Assembly (NCBI GenBank): GCA_011316305.1
Contig: SAUG01000007.1
Coordinates: forward strand, 62,001 to 126,000
DNA from: Rusavskia elegans
Lineage: Eukaryota > Ascomycota > Lecanoromycetes > Teloschistales > Teloschistaceae
Length of the DNA: 64,000 nt
Direction: 5' to 3'
Position numbers and translations under genes: made by a program
The notes under the pieces: model-generated
The model's input: the letters and a program-made list of their open reading frames with translations, nothing else
Told to the model about the DNA's origin: nothing
Databases searched by the model: none
Shown here: positions 34,982 to 45,625 of the stretch, one piece after another
Numbering within the stretch: position 1 is the stretch's first letter
Layout: each line of letters opens with the position of its first letter

Positions 34982-35235
34982 ATGAATAACATATCACAGT
35001 TTGGGGTTTTTGGTTGAGTATATACCCCATCTTCCGTAATTTTTGATCCTTATAAAGGATATTTAGTTCCAACCACTCGTTGCCTCATGAATTGGCTGCG
35101 CTTCTTCTTGTACATGGTTCAAATTGTGAAATGATTGTTTCGCAACATCAGTCTCATATTCCAATGCTTCTTACATTCTCCATCTTCAGCTTCCATAGAA
35201 TCGGCAACAAACCGACAGAGACACCTATCCATCTC

Positions 35236-38200
35236 TCAATGAATCCTCCTCAATTCCTCCACCATCGCCCTCATCTCCTCCACATCCGCTTGCACCCCAA
35301 CCTCCTCACAAATACTCTCCTGCAGATTCGACGGACAGTCCAAGAATTTCTCAATCAACTCCCCATCCACAAACCTGAACGGTTCTTCGGACTCTCTGAC
35401 AGAGTTTTTGAACGCCCGGTAAGTGTTGAACGGGACGTTGCCAGGACTTTGAACTCGGGCCGCGATGGCTTGCTGGAGGCGCATGAGCAGATCTTGTTTC
35501 GAGGGAGCGATAAGTGCGAAGAGGTAGACGGAGCCATCGACCTAGGTAAGGCACAGAAGTCAGTCGATGTTTGATGCGAATAGCTAGCTGCGAGCGAGAT
35601 ATCGTCAGAAATAGAGATGAGTAGGTCACTGACCGTTCCCATGAACGCTCTCGGTAATACTACCGCGCTACCACTCTCATCTACTTCCACCCGCTGGATT
35701 TTATTCACCATCTCCCCCAGCCTGATCTCGCTTATGGTATGCAGTATCCTCTTATCATCTGGCGTAATGCCACCCACGTTCTGTTTGAGGACCATTAGAT
35801 TTCCTTCAGCATCGCTTTCTAGCCAAGTATGCTCGTCAATATATGCTACTGCAGTCAACCATGCCGTTTCAAAGTGGCGTGCAATCTCGGTCAAGGTGTG
35901 GACGCCTCCCGGATGAGTAGGACGAGCATATGAAACCACAGAGACGGACTTCATCAAGTCGCCGATGGCAATTTGGTTGCCTTGAATGGAGAGTGCGATT
36001 GGGGCGGTGGATGTGCGGTAGGTGGCAAGCTTCGTAAGATCGGGGCCATCGACGCTATAGATGACTACCTGTAAGAAGACCGTCAGTTAGGAGTCGCAGG
36101 ACGTATGATGTCGGAATGATCAACCAGTGATTGGAATTTCGTTGCAATGTGCTTACCGTTTTAACAAGCGCAGCCACAATGTTGCCGTCGACAACACCAA
36201 GCGCTCTGCAGGCTCCCATGACAGACAATTTATTGACCAACTTGAGTTTGCGTTCCTGGCCCACTGCGAAAACAAGAATGCGTCCGCGAACTTCATCTTC
36301 CCCATCGTGATCCATGTATGCAGTACCGACGACGAATCTCTCCGTGAGCTTTCCTGACCTATCGCGAAGGTCTGCTCGGATGCAGCTCTCGATCAGCTCG
36401 TCCTTGTTCAGGACAAACATATCTAGCTCCTTGAACATGACTTCGTCGTTGAGTTTCAAGCGGCTCTCGATAACTTCACAGCCATCTTGAAGCTCCCTGT
36501 GGATGGTGCCAACCCCAAATGCTTTGAGCTTCCGGGAGTAAGCGATCCTTCTTACGGTCTCGTTGACCTTCAGCGTGTGAACGTGGGTTGTTCGCTCTGT
36601 GTCCACCAATGCTATCCTTAGATCGCTTGGGGTCGCAATGGCTACTGCTCCTGGATATGCTTCTGAATCAAATGGACAGACGCACGACGCTTGCTCCGCT
36701 GTGACAGCGGCGTACACCATGCGGCCTTCAGAGCCATAGATCAGACTTGAATGTTCACATATGGCAAATACACCAGACAGTCCATTGCCTCTGGGAAGAG
36801 TCTTGAAAGTGGCCCCCTGAGTACCAAGAATTGTAGCTTTCCTTGCGCTCAAAGCATAGCTCGTCGTATCCATCGCGAAAGTGACGACTTCGCCATTTGC
36901 CATGGCGATCAACAAAGTCGGTGATTCTTTTGGAATGAGCTGGGTAAGAACAAGTGATCGAGGAACGGCAGCGACATCTTCGCTCATGACAACTCTTTGA
37001 ATGGTTTCGAGACGGTCAACATTCATGATTGTAACGGATGTGCTTTGCCAGAAACCCGCTATGCAGATACCTGCACATGCGGAAGGTACATGGATGCAGG
37101 CGATCTGGCCCTCTGCGGGGAATGCTCGTCGCGCAGTAATTCGAAGGTCCTTAGCCAGATCTAGCGCAAGAACTTCGGTACCTCCAATCGAAATGACAAG
37201 GTGACTGCTGTTCGCTGAAGCAACGGTGATGGTGTCCCTGTCTTGAGCCGACCATTCGGCAGTAATCATGCCGTTTTCTAGGTCCGCTATCCGTACCTGG
37301 GATCGAGTTACTTGCAACAAGCGGTTGTTTGCAATATTAGAGATGTAAAGGGACCCTTGTGCCAGCGACAAGCCCACAAGCTCCTCCTTCTCTTCAACCT
37401 CACCATCCGCAGAAAATTGGAAGACGCGGGTCTCATCGGCGAATGCAACAGCAAGGATATCTGCTTGCTTTCCCTCGCCGTATGAGCTAAGTGGATACAA
37501 CTCCAGGATATTCTCCATATCTCCCAATAGTCCTTGCTCTTCAATGCCAACACCACTTCGAATGCTTCGAAGACTACCGTCTCCGAAGGCGCCTGATCCA
37601 GTAACGATGCGAGCTTGCCCCGAGGAGTATTCATTTGAGTGCGTTTCACCGCTTCGGTTTCCCAAGTCCATAATGGTAAAGTCTAAGATGGGTGCAATGT
37701 TCGCTAAATTTTGAAGGATTTGAAATTTCTTTTCTTGAATTTTTATTACTTGAGAGTCCCCTTGATGCGAACCCACAAATGCCAGACCATTGCCGAGATA
37801 TACAAGAGTGGCCGCTCGTGAAGTAGTACCGATCACGTCGAGCTTCCAGCCCTTGACCTCAGCTTCTTCGATGATGAGCATTAGCAGAAAAAGTTGTCCA
37901 AAGTCGTCTGCAAGAAGCCATCTCTGTGCATCAATCGGAGTCCAGGCGACAAATATCGCAGGATCTCGAAGTGTTTCGGTCAGGGATTCGCCGCTAATGT
38001 CGTCAAAGTATGTGATGGAGGTTTCGGCGAGTACGAGAAGTCCATCTAGATTGATTCAGCAGGCATACCGAGGAACACGAGCCATGGCTTACAAGCAGGT
38101 GCAGGAACAGGTATTATGTGACTTGCCCCAAGTTCTAAATCATCCCGAGTGGTTAAAGTGCCCAAGTTTGCACTTCCAGGATCACCAGCGCCGCCCGGAG

Positions 38201-38878
38201 AGAAGTCAAGGTCTTTGAAGCAAAGACAAACGCTGTCGCGATCGTCCGTGTACAGAATCGCTATTTTGGGATGTATATCGGCCTCTCCTCTTGGATACAG
38301 AAAGCCCGATGATCTCACGAAGAATTCTGGTATCCTGGCTGGTACAGGTTCGCCCAAAGAGAAAGCTTCAGAAGTTTTCTTCTTCTTGCCCTTGGATAGC
38401 AATGGAAGGATGGTGAGGATGCCGTCATATAATTGCAGCATCATGTATTGCCTTGTCGGATCAACATGGCATCGGTCCTGGGTCTGAGAATCCCTCGAAG
38501 CCTTATCTGCCTGATCGACATATGTTTTCTGGGTGTGTAGCTGCTGGCTCTCGGCATCCCAGGAAAGGGTGAAATACATGTAGCGGTCGGTTCCCACGAA
38601 AAGATGTTCTGTTGGCGACTGGGCAAACTGCAGCCTTTCCAACATAGTGACCTTTCCATAGAGGCTGCGTGTATGAGACAAGACAACTCCATCTTCAACA
38701 AGAGAATAAATTTCAAGCCGGTTGGCTTTTCTAGATTAACAATTGGTGAAATGACTTGGGAGGCTAGACGTCAAAGGACTTACACTACGACCAAGGAGTC
38801 TTCATCAGGACTAAGGAATCGTATCTTGAGAGCATGCCTGACGCTACTAGGGCGATGTATTGGTGCAATGTACGCCAT
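35236..38878 (-). CDS. DDB1: DNA damage-binding protein 1 homologue
   Basis: DDB1 is the adaptor of CUL4 ubiquitin ligases; in filamentous fungi it also supports DNA repair and, with Dim5-type complexes, heterochromatin methylation. Five exons, 38878-38784, 38730-38093, 38045-36157, 36068-35634 and 35541-35236 (introns 53, 47, 88 and 92 nt), give 1,120 residues, the normal DDB1 length. The start MAYIAPIHRPSSVRHALKI and the continuation SLVVVKANRLEIYSLVEDG are typical. The rest forms the three beta-propellers, with the CPSF-A type C-terminal region (RAFMGTVDGSVYLFALI). It ends FLDCPSNLQESI and EELRRIH. Length and motifs separate it from the paralogues CPSF160 and RSE1/SF3B3. No break is seen. 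Confidence 0.93.
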
Positions 38879-39505
38879 CGTTCCTCATCTCACCTTGATC
38901 GGGTGGCCAAAGTGGTGTGGAGGTGGAATGTCACATGAGGTCCAGATCCCTGTAAGCCCCTGCGCCAGCTAAAATTAAGGTTGCATATTTCCGCGTGCAG
39001 GGATCCACTTCCAGATCTTAATCTCGAGATGTATTGCTTCGAACTTCGTGAAGCCACTGAGATATTTTCACAACAACTCAGCTTAATGATGGAAAGTAAA
39101 CCTCTGTGATATAGAAACACGATTTTGGAAGATAGAGAATAGTAAACCGGGATGGTACATTTGAGAGCCACGATTATGTCATCAGAGACGGCATTTGGAA
39201 AAAGTAGTAAATCGAAATCCATGCAAACTGGTGTATGTAATTCTCACCCCTATAAGGTACTTTCGATGTTACTTTCCTCTATTACATTTTGAATCCTTGA
39301 GGTGGCTTAAAGGAATGTAATATGTCGTAAAGTCGATTTCGGTATTCGTGGTAACGACTGTCAGCAGTCAACACCTCGATTCACCAATCTTTGAATTAAA
39401 CTGTTGATCAAGCTCATCTGCTGATTTCAGCCCCACCGCCTCGCTAGCTCATGTAAGTGAAATCTCTTCCCACCATCATCCAGGTCAGATCAACCACCCA
39501 CCGAT
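38879..39505. promoter_or_regulatory. Divergent promoter, DDB1 and RPC37 genes
   Basis: These 627 bp separate divergent start codons. A strongly diverged copy F of the dispersed repeat may lie at 39345-39405. No coding stretch was found. Confidence 0.45.
39345..39405 (+). repeat. Dispersed intergenic repeat, diverged copy F
   Basis: Contains AGCAGTCAACACCTCGAT, which differs from the copy B core AGCAGTCGGTACCTCGAT only in the GGT/AAC triplet. Flanking similarity is weak, so this may be a chance match. Confidence 0.25.
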
Positions 39506-41168
39506 ATGCCTCGTAACAAAGCCAAGAACAAGGCCCCCAAAAGCCCCCGGTGCAGCGGCTGAAACGAAGCTCAACCGTGCCGCACGCGAGGCTGGTCGCG
39601 AGCACAGCTATGTTGATCAGCATGTCTCTGATTCTGACCACGATCTAGAGCCTGTCGCGAAACCGAAGCCTCTCTCTCGGAAGGACGAGAAAGCCGCAAT
39701 CGCGGCAGCGAGGGCAAAGCAGATGGAGAAGGAGAGCGCAGAACAGGTTGAGCAGCCAAGCGAAGATGTCGGAGAAGGCCCCTCAAACGCCCCCGGCTAC
39801 GGACCTCTGCCGGAAGAGTTCCGGAAGCATGTAATTGAGCAGATGCCTGATATGGCAAATTACAAGATGGTGTACAATCAGGAGCCTGGTACGCGTGCTC
39901 TCTTACTGCGCTTCCCCAACCGTAAGCCCGATCAGCCATACAACGCTCGAACTGGTCAGAAGCCTTTGGAGATACGCATCAAACCCAAGTACGGTCACAT
40001 CGAAGTTGACGTCCCCATCCTCGTTGATCAGCATTGGGATGTGGAAAAGGCAATCGAGTACCAACATGCGATGCAAAAGAGTACGGTCCTTCAGCAGGGC
40101 CGCTCCTATGGCCTGGCTGGAGGACTTGGAGCTGGACCTCAGGCAGCAACAAAAAAGCCACCCAGTGATTCTCCCACAGCTTCTGGACCCTCCATGGAAA
40201 GACTACTCGCAGATCGCGCCGATGCGAACAACAAGGGTCACGTCATGAACAAGATCACGTTAGCTGGACGAATTTTCCCCTTCGATGATACTCAATCCCG
40301 TTATCTGTGTGGCGTCTTCAGAGATGGTAAGCACTTGTTTTGTAAGCTTCACCAGCTTCGAATCTGAGTCTTCGTGACAGATATATTATACTTGTCGCAC
40401 GTAGACGCTATCGTCGAGCTTTCGGCCAATTTCTCGCACTTGGACGCACTGCACGATCTCAACAAATCCGCCGCACGTCACCAACGAAACGCCGATAAGG
40501 AGGACCAAGTGCCTGAAGCGAAAGCAGTGAATCTCACGGTCAAGTCGACAGAGCCAGACGAGGATGAAATGCCGGGAGGACGCTCTGAGATAGCGCAGCT
40601 GCTCAAGGATATGGCAGAGGAGCCATGGCAACGGATGGAATGGATAGACCAAGACGTAGGAACTCCTGCAGTTCAGATTTTGCCACTTAACTGATGTCTA
40701 CAGGATGAGGAGTCTTATGACAGATTCGAGAAGCACTTCGGCATGGACAAAGGCATTGACGGCCTCCCAGAATTGATCTCTACCATGACGCCTCAGCAGT
40801 GGCTTGATGTGATGAGCTGTCCACGCTACGACTACACTACCAAGTCTTACCGTGAAATGACGTTTCCGAAGAAAGGCGAGAAGGATCCAAAGTTGCGACC
40901 TTACGACCCCAGATTCGGAGGCTACATCAATGGCACGACTGGCTATATTGATGCTGAGGGCTGGGAATATGTGGACCCTGATGCTCCAAAAGATCCGAAG
41001 TTCACTTATGAGGATATACCCAGAAGGGAGCTCGATCCCGATTATTCTTCGACAGAAGATGAAGACGATGGTGAGGACGCTGAGGACGATGAAGAGGGGT
41101 CAGAGTGGGAGACCGATAGCGAGGAAGCCGAGCAAGCCGAACATTCTGGGGATGAGCATGAAGAATAG
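39506..41168 (+). CDS. RPC37: RNA polymerase III subunit RPC37 (RPC5)
   Basis: RPC37 dimerises with RPC53 on RNA polymerase III and functions in termination and reinitiation at tRNA and 5S genes. The main exons are (39556-)40326, 40381-40655 and 40704-41168. Family blocks are RALLLRFPNRKPDQPYN with LEIRIKPKYGHIEVDVPI, then TLAGRIFPFDD, LYLSHVDAIVELSANFSHLD and AEEPWQRMEWIDQDDEESYD. The C-terminus is very acidic ([15 protein letters not shown]). The start is uncertain: the first ATG (39506) opens a basic N-terminus MPRNKAKNKAPKSP, which goes out of frame by one base near 39535-39551. A 43-nt intron (39513-39555, GTAACA..GTGCAG) would fix the frame and give 505 residues. A one-base error in the C5 or A4 runs would also do so, as would a later start at 39723. 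Confidence 0.85.
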
Positions 41169-42410
41169 AAATCAGCCATTGCGGACCTTTCACGCCTCTC
41201 ACAGGCCTTCTGGACGAAATCATAGACAGAAGGCAACGAGGTTGAGCGACAGGTAGATAGATATGTTGGTCAAAATGGCAGGCGAAGTGGCAATAAAATC
41301 CGTCATTCAAGTGTCTTTGCGAACATATCTAGAGCTGTCCACCGTGTGATTGATAGTATTCACAGCCGCTAAGAAGCCGTAGTATGTTGGCTTGCTGCAT
41401 AGTTGCGAACCAAAAACGCGCAAAAGAACAATAGAAATATTAGAAAAGAGTTTTGACTAAGGAAATAAGAATTACCTGGAGCAGAACACAGGTCAACTAC
41501 GTTCGGAAAGGAATAGAGTCGCGTCCGCTACAGGCTTCAACATTAGTCATTCCTAGAAAGTCTCGAATTCGTAAGAAGGGCTTCCAATCGCCAGAAACGA
41601 TTGCTTTGACATTGAGACTGGATAGGATGCTCACGAAACATGGATAGATGGTAGGCATTGAAGTGGTACCGCGGTCAAAAAGGTAAAAAATAACGTTCAC
41701 TTGTGAGGATCGAACGCATGCCATAGCGGAGCAGAAAAAAAAAGTGCCTCATGGCGTTGTCTTCCCGGAATGGAGCCTCGCCCCCACGAGCGTGCCCTCT
41801 GGGCGGTAGCACAAGTACTACCTTTGAACCCAACGCTGGAAGGATTCGAACCCCCACAGCTTCTCTCCCGAGTAACTCAACCACTAGGCCAAGCAACCGC
41901 TTGACTTGCCTTACACAGTTCGCAAATTATAAACTTGCTTTTCAAATCGCACTTTTGTCATGCACCGTTGATTCTCCAATGTTACACAATCGTCTTTGGA
42001 GCCTGCTCTTTCTGAAAGTATACACAAATGAGAATATTGGTCTTCGCTTACAAAAACTTCCTGGTCATCACTTTGACATCCTGCTTCCCTGTTACTATCT
42101 CGACGCCCTTCGAGATCACCCAAGCTAAAATTGACGGAGAATCAGGTAGGTCAGTAGCGATGCACTAACTTCGATACATATCGCCATCAGCTCTGGAACT
42201 TTCATATCTGATGGACAAATTGTTAGATCGGATCCTTGGCTTCTGGGTTGCGTGACGGCTGCTGCTGGAGCACTACTAGTGCTACTGAGGTCCGACCAGA
42301 GTTATCGTCTGAAGTTGCGACAAGCCTTTCTCAACGGCCGCTAATGCATCCTTGCGTAGCATTGAGCCAATCGCGAGTCCCCAGGGTCCTCCATCGCATT
42401 AGTATTTACA
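41169..42410. other. Intergenic region with Pol III-like boxes
   Basis: These 1.24 kb between RPC37 and CLP1 hold no protein-coding frame I can support. The minus strand between 41900 and 41680 carries tRNA-promoter-like elements, described separately. The right third is the CLP1 promoter. Confidence 0.4.
41682..41900 (-). ncRNA. Possible tRNA-derived (pseudo) element
   Basis: The minus strand has TGGCCTAGTGG (A-box-like, 41892-41882) followed 25 bp later by GGTTCGAATCC (perfect B-box, 41857-41847). A second B-box-like sequence, GCGTTCGATCC, lies near 41718, with a T6 run just downstream at about 41692-41687. The T-arm folds, but the D-stem and acceptor stem do not pair properly, so this is not an intact tRNA. 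It may be a decayed tRNA pair or a SINE-like remnant. Confidence 0.3.
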
Positions 42411-43981
42411 ATGTCCCTACCAGGGCTTCAACTGTCCGCATCGGATGAACCCGTCGTCTCGGCAGTTGTTCATCGCATTTCAGAGGGCTCCGAATGGCGA
42501 TTTGAGGTTGCCTTTGGATCCACTGTCGAAATCAAAGTACGAACCATCCACCATCACAAGCCCTGCAGACTTACTGAATATCGAATTTGATCAATAGCTG
42601 CTGTCCGGCAACGCAGAGCTTTTTGGCACCGAGCTCGCCCAGAAACAGACCTATACCTTCTCCGGCACCAAAGCAGCAATCTATACTTGGCATGGCTGCA
42701 GCATCGAGGTGGCTGGCGAATGTCAGGTCGAATACTTGGCTGAAGAGACACCCATGGTCAGCTATGCCAACCTACATTTTGCATTAGAGCAGAAAAGAGA
42801 AGAGGCGGTAACCAGTGGACAAGATGGTCCAAGGGTGTTGGTTCTTGGTCCAGAGGATGCAGGGAAGACAAGCCTTGTAAAGCTGCTCACAGCCTACGCA
42901 ACTCGTTCTGGTCGGCAGCCTGTCACAGTCAACCTGGATCCTAAGGAAGGCCTTTTGAGTGTTCCTGGAAGCCTATCGGCAGTCAATTTCTCATCCATCA
43001 TCGACGTCGAAGAAGGTTGGGGGAGCAGTCCAGTAAATGGACCGAGTCCGATACCCGTCAAGCTGCCTTTGGTATATTATTATGGGCAAGCAACCCCTGA
43101 CAACGGTGATCGCATCTACAAGCCGATCGTGACGAGACTCGCTGTGGCTGTATTAAGCAAACTACAAGACGATCCCCAGGTCGGAAGCTCCGGATGCCTG
43201 ATAGACACGCCGGGAGCCATAAGTCAGGGCAAAGGAGGCTACGATATAATACAGCACATTGTCTCGGAGTTCTCGAGTACGTGAAGTTCGTTGTCCCAAG
43301 TTGATAAAGCACAATGCTAATATCCGCAATTGTAGTAAACGTCCTGGTCATAGTAGGCTCCGAAAGACTGTACAGCGATATGCTCCGTCGATTTAACGGA
43401 CAATCGATCGGCATCGGAGAGACAACCACGGTGATCAAGCTTGATAGATCTGGAGGAAGCGTCGACCGCGATGAAGACTTTTTGCGCCGCTCTCGCAAGG
43501 CCCAATTCCTCAAATACTTCTACGGAGATCCCAAGATGGAGCTTCATCCTCGCACAACAGAATGCGACTTCAGTCACGTATCTGTATACAGAGTCCCAGA
43601 CAGTGAGTTCCACGCAAGGTTCCTTCGAAGAAAATTTAAAAGCTCGCAATACTGAATTCCTCCACAGCCACCCAAGATCTCCTCGCCTCCCTCCTCCCAG
43701 GCGGCGAAGCCGAAGACGACGGCGTATCCCAGCGCCCAATCTACGAAAAAGTGCCCCCGAGCCCACAAATGCAGAACGGCATCCTCGCCATCGTCCAGGC
43801 AGACGTAAACGACACATCCGAACACATCCGAGACGCCAGCGTCATTGGGTTCGTCCAAATCACGGAGGTCGACGAGAAGAGGAAGAAATTGAAAATTCTA
43901 CCGCCGATCGGCTTACAAATTCCGCGGCGGGCGTTGATATGGGGTTCGTGGCCGAGTGATATGGGGGAATTGGTGCGATGA
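42411..43981 (+). CDS. CLP1: mRNA cleavage and polyadenylation factor CLP1
   Basis: CLP1 is the ATP-binding subunit of cleavage factor IA (with PCF11) in 3'-end processing. Exons 42411-42536, 42598-43276, 43336-43602 and 43668-43981 (introns 61, 59 and 65 nt) give 461 residues. The N-terminal beta domain (GSEWRFEVAFG, LLSGNAELFGTELA) is followed by the Walker A motif GPEDAGKTSL at about residues 127-136. Next comes the NLDPKEGLLSVPGSLSA block and LIDTPGAISQGKGGYD. The C-terminal domain ends IPRRALIWGSWPSDMGELVR. The P-loop is intact. Whether it retains polynucleotide kinase activity, which yeast Clp1 lacks, is not decided by what I can see. Confidence 0.95.
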
Positions 43982-45625
43982 TTGGTAATTGAAGGGCATT
44001 GTTTCAGATGATGGTTTTTTTGGTTTGTTAATACCCCTGATCGACAATTTCCTAGAGCGGAGCTGGATGGAGTTTGTGTGATGCTTGTTAGAGTAATTTT
44101 CATGAAGCATGTGATGCCAAATCCGTATTATTTGCTCAAAACTACCTGCCTCAAATCGTGTCTTCGACTCTTCCGTCTATATTAATTGTTTTCATGCTCA
44201 AGAATCTCTTAAATCTGAATATCAGATGATCTCAATATATGATTAAATACCACCGCATGACCACCAAATCTTATAAACGAGACCCAAAAAGTCCAACGAT
44301 CCAAACCCACTTCGCCAACATCAATCTTAATCCACTGATTCCATCTACCATTTCAACGACGTCCATGAAGAAAAAGTAGCATGTGAAACAAACGCACAGA
44401 TACAGATACATAGCTCCATATCTAGGAATCAGCTCTCAATCAAATATCAAACCAAACAAGTATTATCCAGATGGGGGAGGAAGCAACGTATATATCAGCA
44501 CAAGAACCAGCTGTGAGTACAAAAATTCCATCTTGATTTCCCCCCCTCCGCAGTTTGAGGAAACACACTTCAGCAGTACTGTCAGAGCGGTCATTTCAGA
44601 TATTGATCGCTATGATAGCTGGCAGAAATACCCTTTCAGGGGACTCCAGTGTCCGGAATGAATTAATTACAACCTCATTCCGAAACGCTACCTCCAAGAC
44701 CTCGAAAATCTCAGGCGCGGACACATACCCTCCAAGACCCCACATATAGTGAGTGCACCTGGTGGACATGATTTTCACTCTGCCCTATCGGTTCCTGCTT
44801 GCGCGTTGTTGCATGCGGGAGAAATCCGCCGCTTTGGCCTGCAGAACAGGGACACGATGTACGGGTACGAGAGAACCAGGCTGCCAGTAAGGCCAGCAAC
44901 GAATATGTCCAGAGAACCAAACGAGGTGTCAAACCGTACGACACGTTGCTCTTAGAATCTTCGAGCATATCGAGACATCGAACGGCGGCTCCGCAACCCG
45001 ATGATCTGGGTACGTGCTGGGGAAAAGGTTGGTACTTGGTAGCGAGCCTCCTCGCTTAAAGTTGCCATTTAGCAAGCTGAACCGCCTTACGCGTCTACAA
45101 TACGAGATATTTAAATTTTGGTAGCGAATCAGAACAGGATATACTGTTGGCGTCGAAACCATGTGTGAAAGGATGCGAAGCTTCAAGGACAGCAAACCTG
45201 CAATTGATCGATCCCCTACAGCCTACGCGTCTTTGACCGGCGCATTTGACTCACTTTGGCTGTCGACGCCTTACCATCAGGGCGAGGCCAGGCGAGTCGG
45301 AAGGAAACAAAACAGGATAATGGAATCAATCACACCGCAGCATTGAAATAGCCTTTACGAAATGATGGAGGAGCAGCAGATTACGACCTTCGACACTCCC
45401 AACTATGCCCGTATGTGAAAAGGAGTCGTCCTAGGTTTACGACTGGCTTTGAAAGCCAACAGTCCGAGACAGCAAAGGGAAAGGCCAATGATACATATTC
45501 AAACCTGCATGTTTCCAACACGCATCCAAACAGATAGCGAGAGCTTCTGTCGAGACTGTTACGTATGGAAGGTGACTCCATGAAATGGTGAAAGTGAATT
45601 CTTGATGCGGGTAGGAAAGCCGCAC
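43982..45625. other. Long convergent intergenic region, no secure gene
   Basis: These 1.64 kb lie between the 3' ends of CLP1 and the zinc-knuckle gene. A minus-strand open stretch at 44778-44596 (GGYVSAPEIFEVLEVAFRN, ending with a stop) looks coding-like and follows a donor-like GGAG|GTATGT. I could not assemble it into a gene. The 44110-44600 part is AT-rich. No repeat family was found. Confidence 0.35.
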
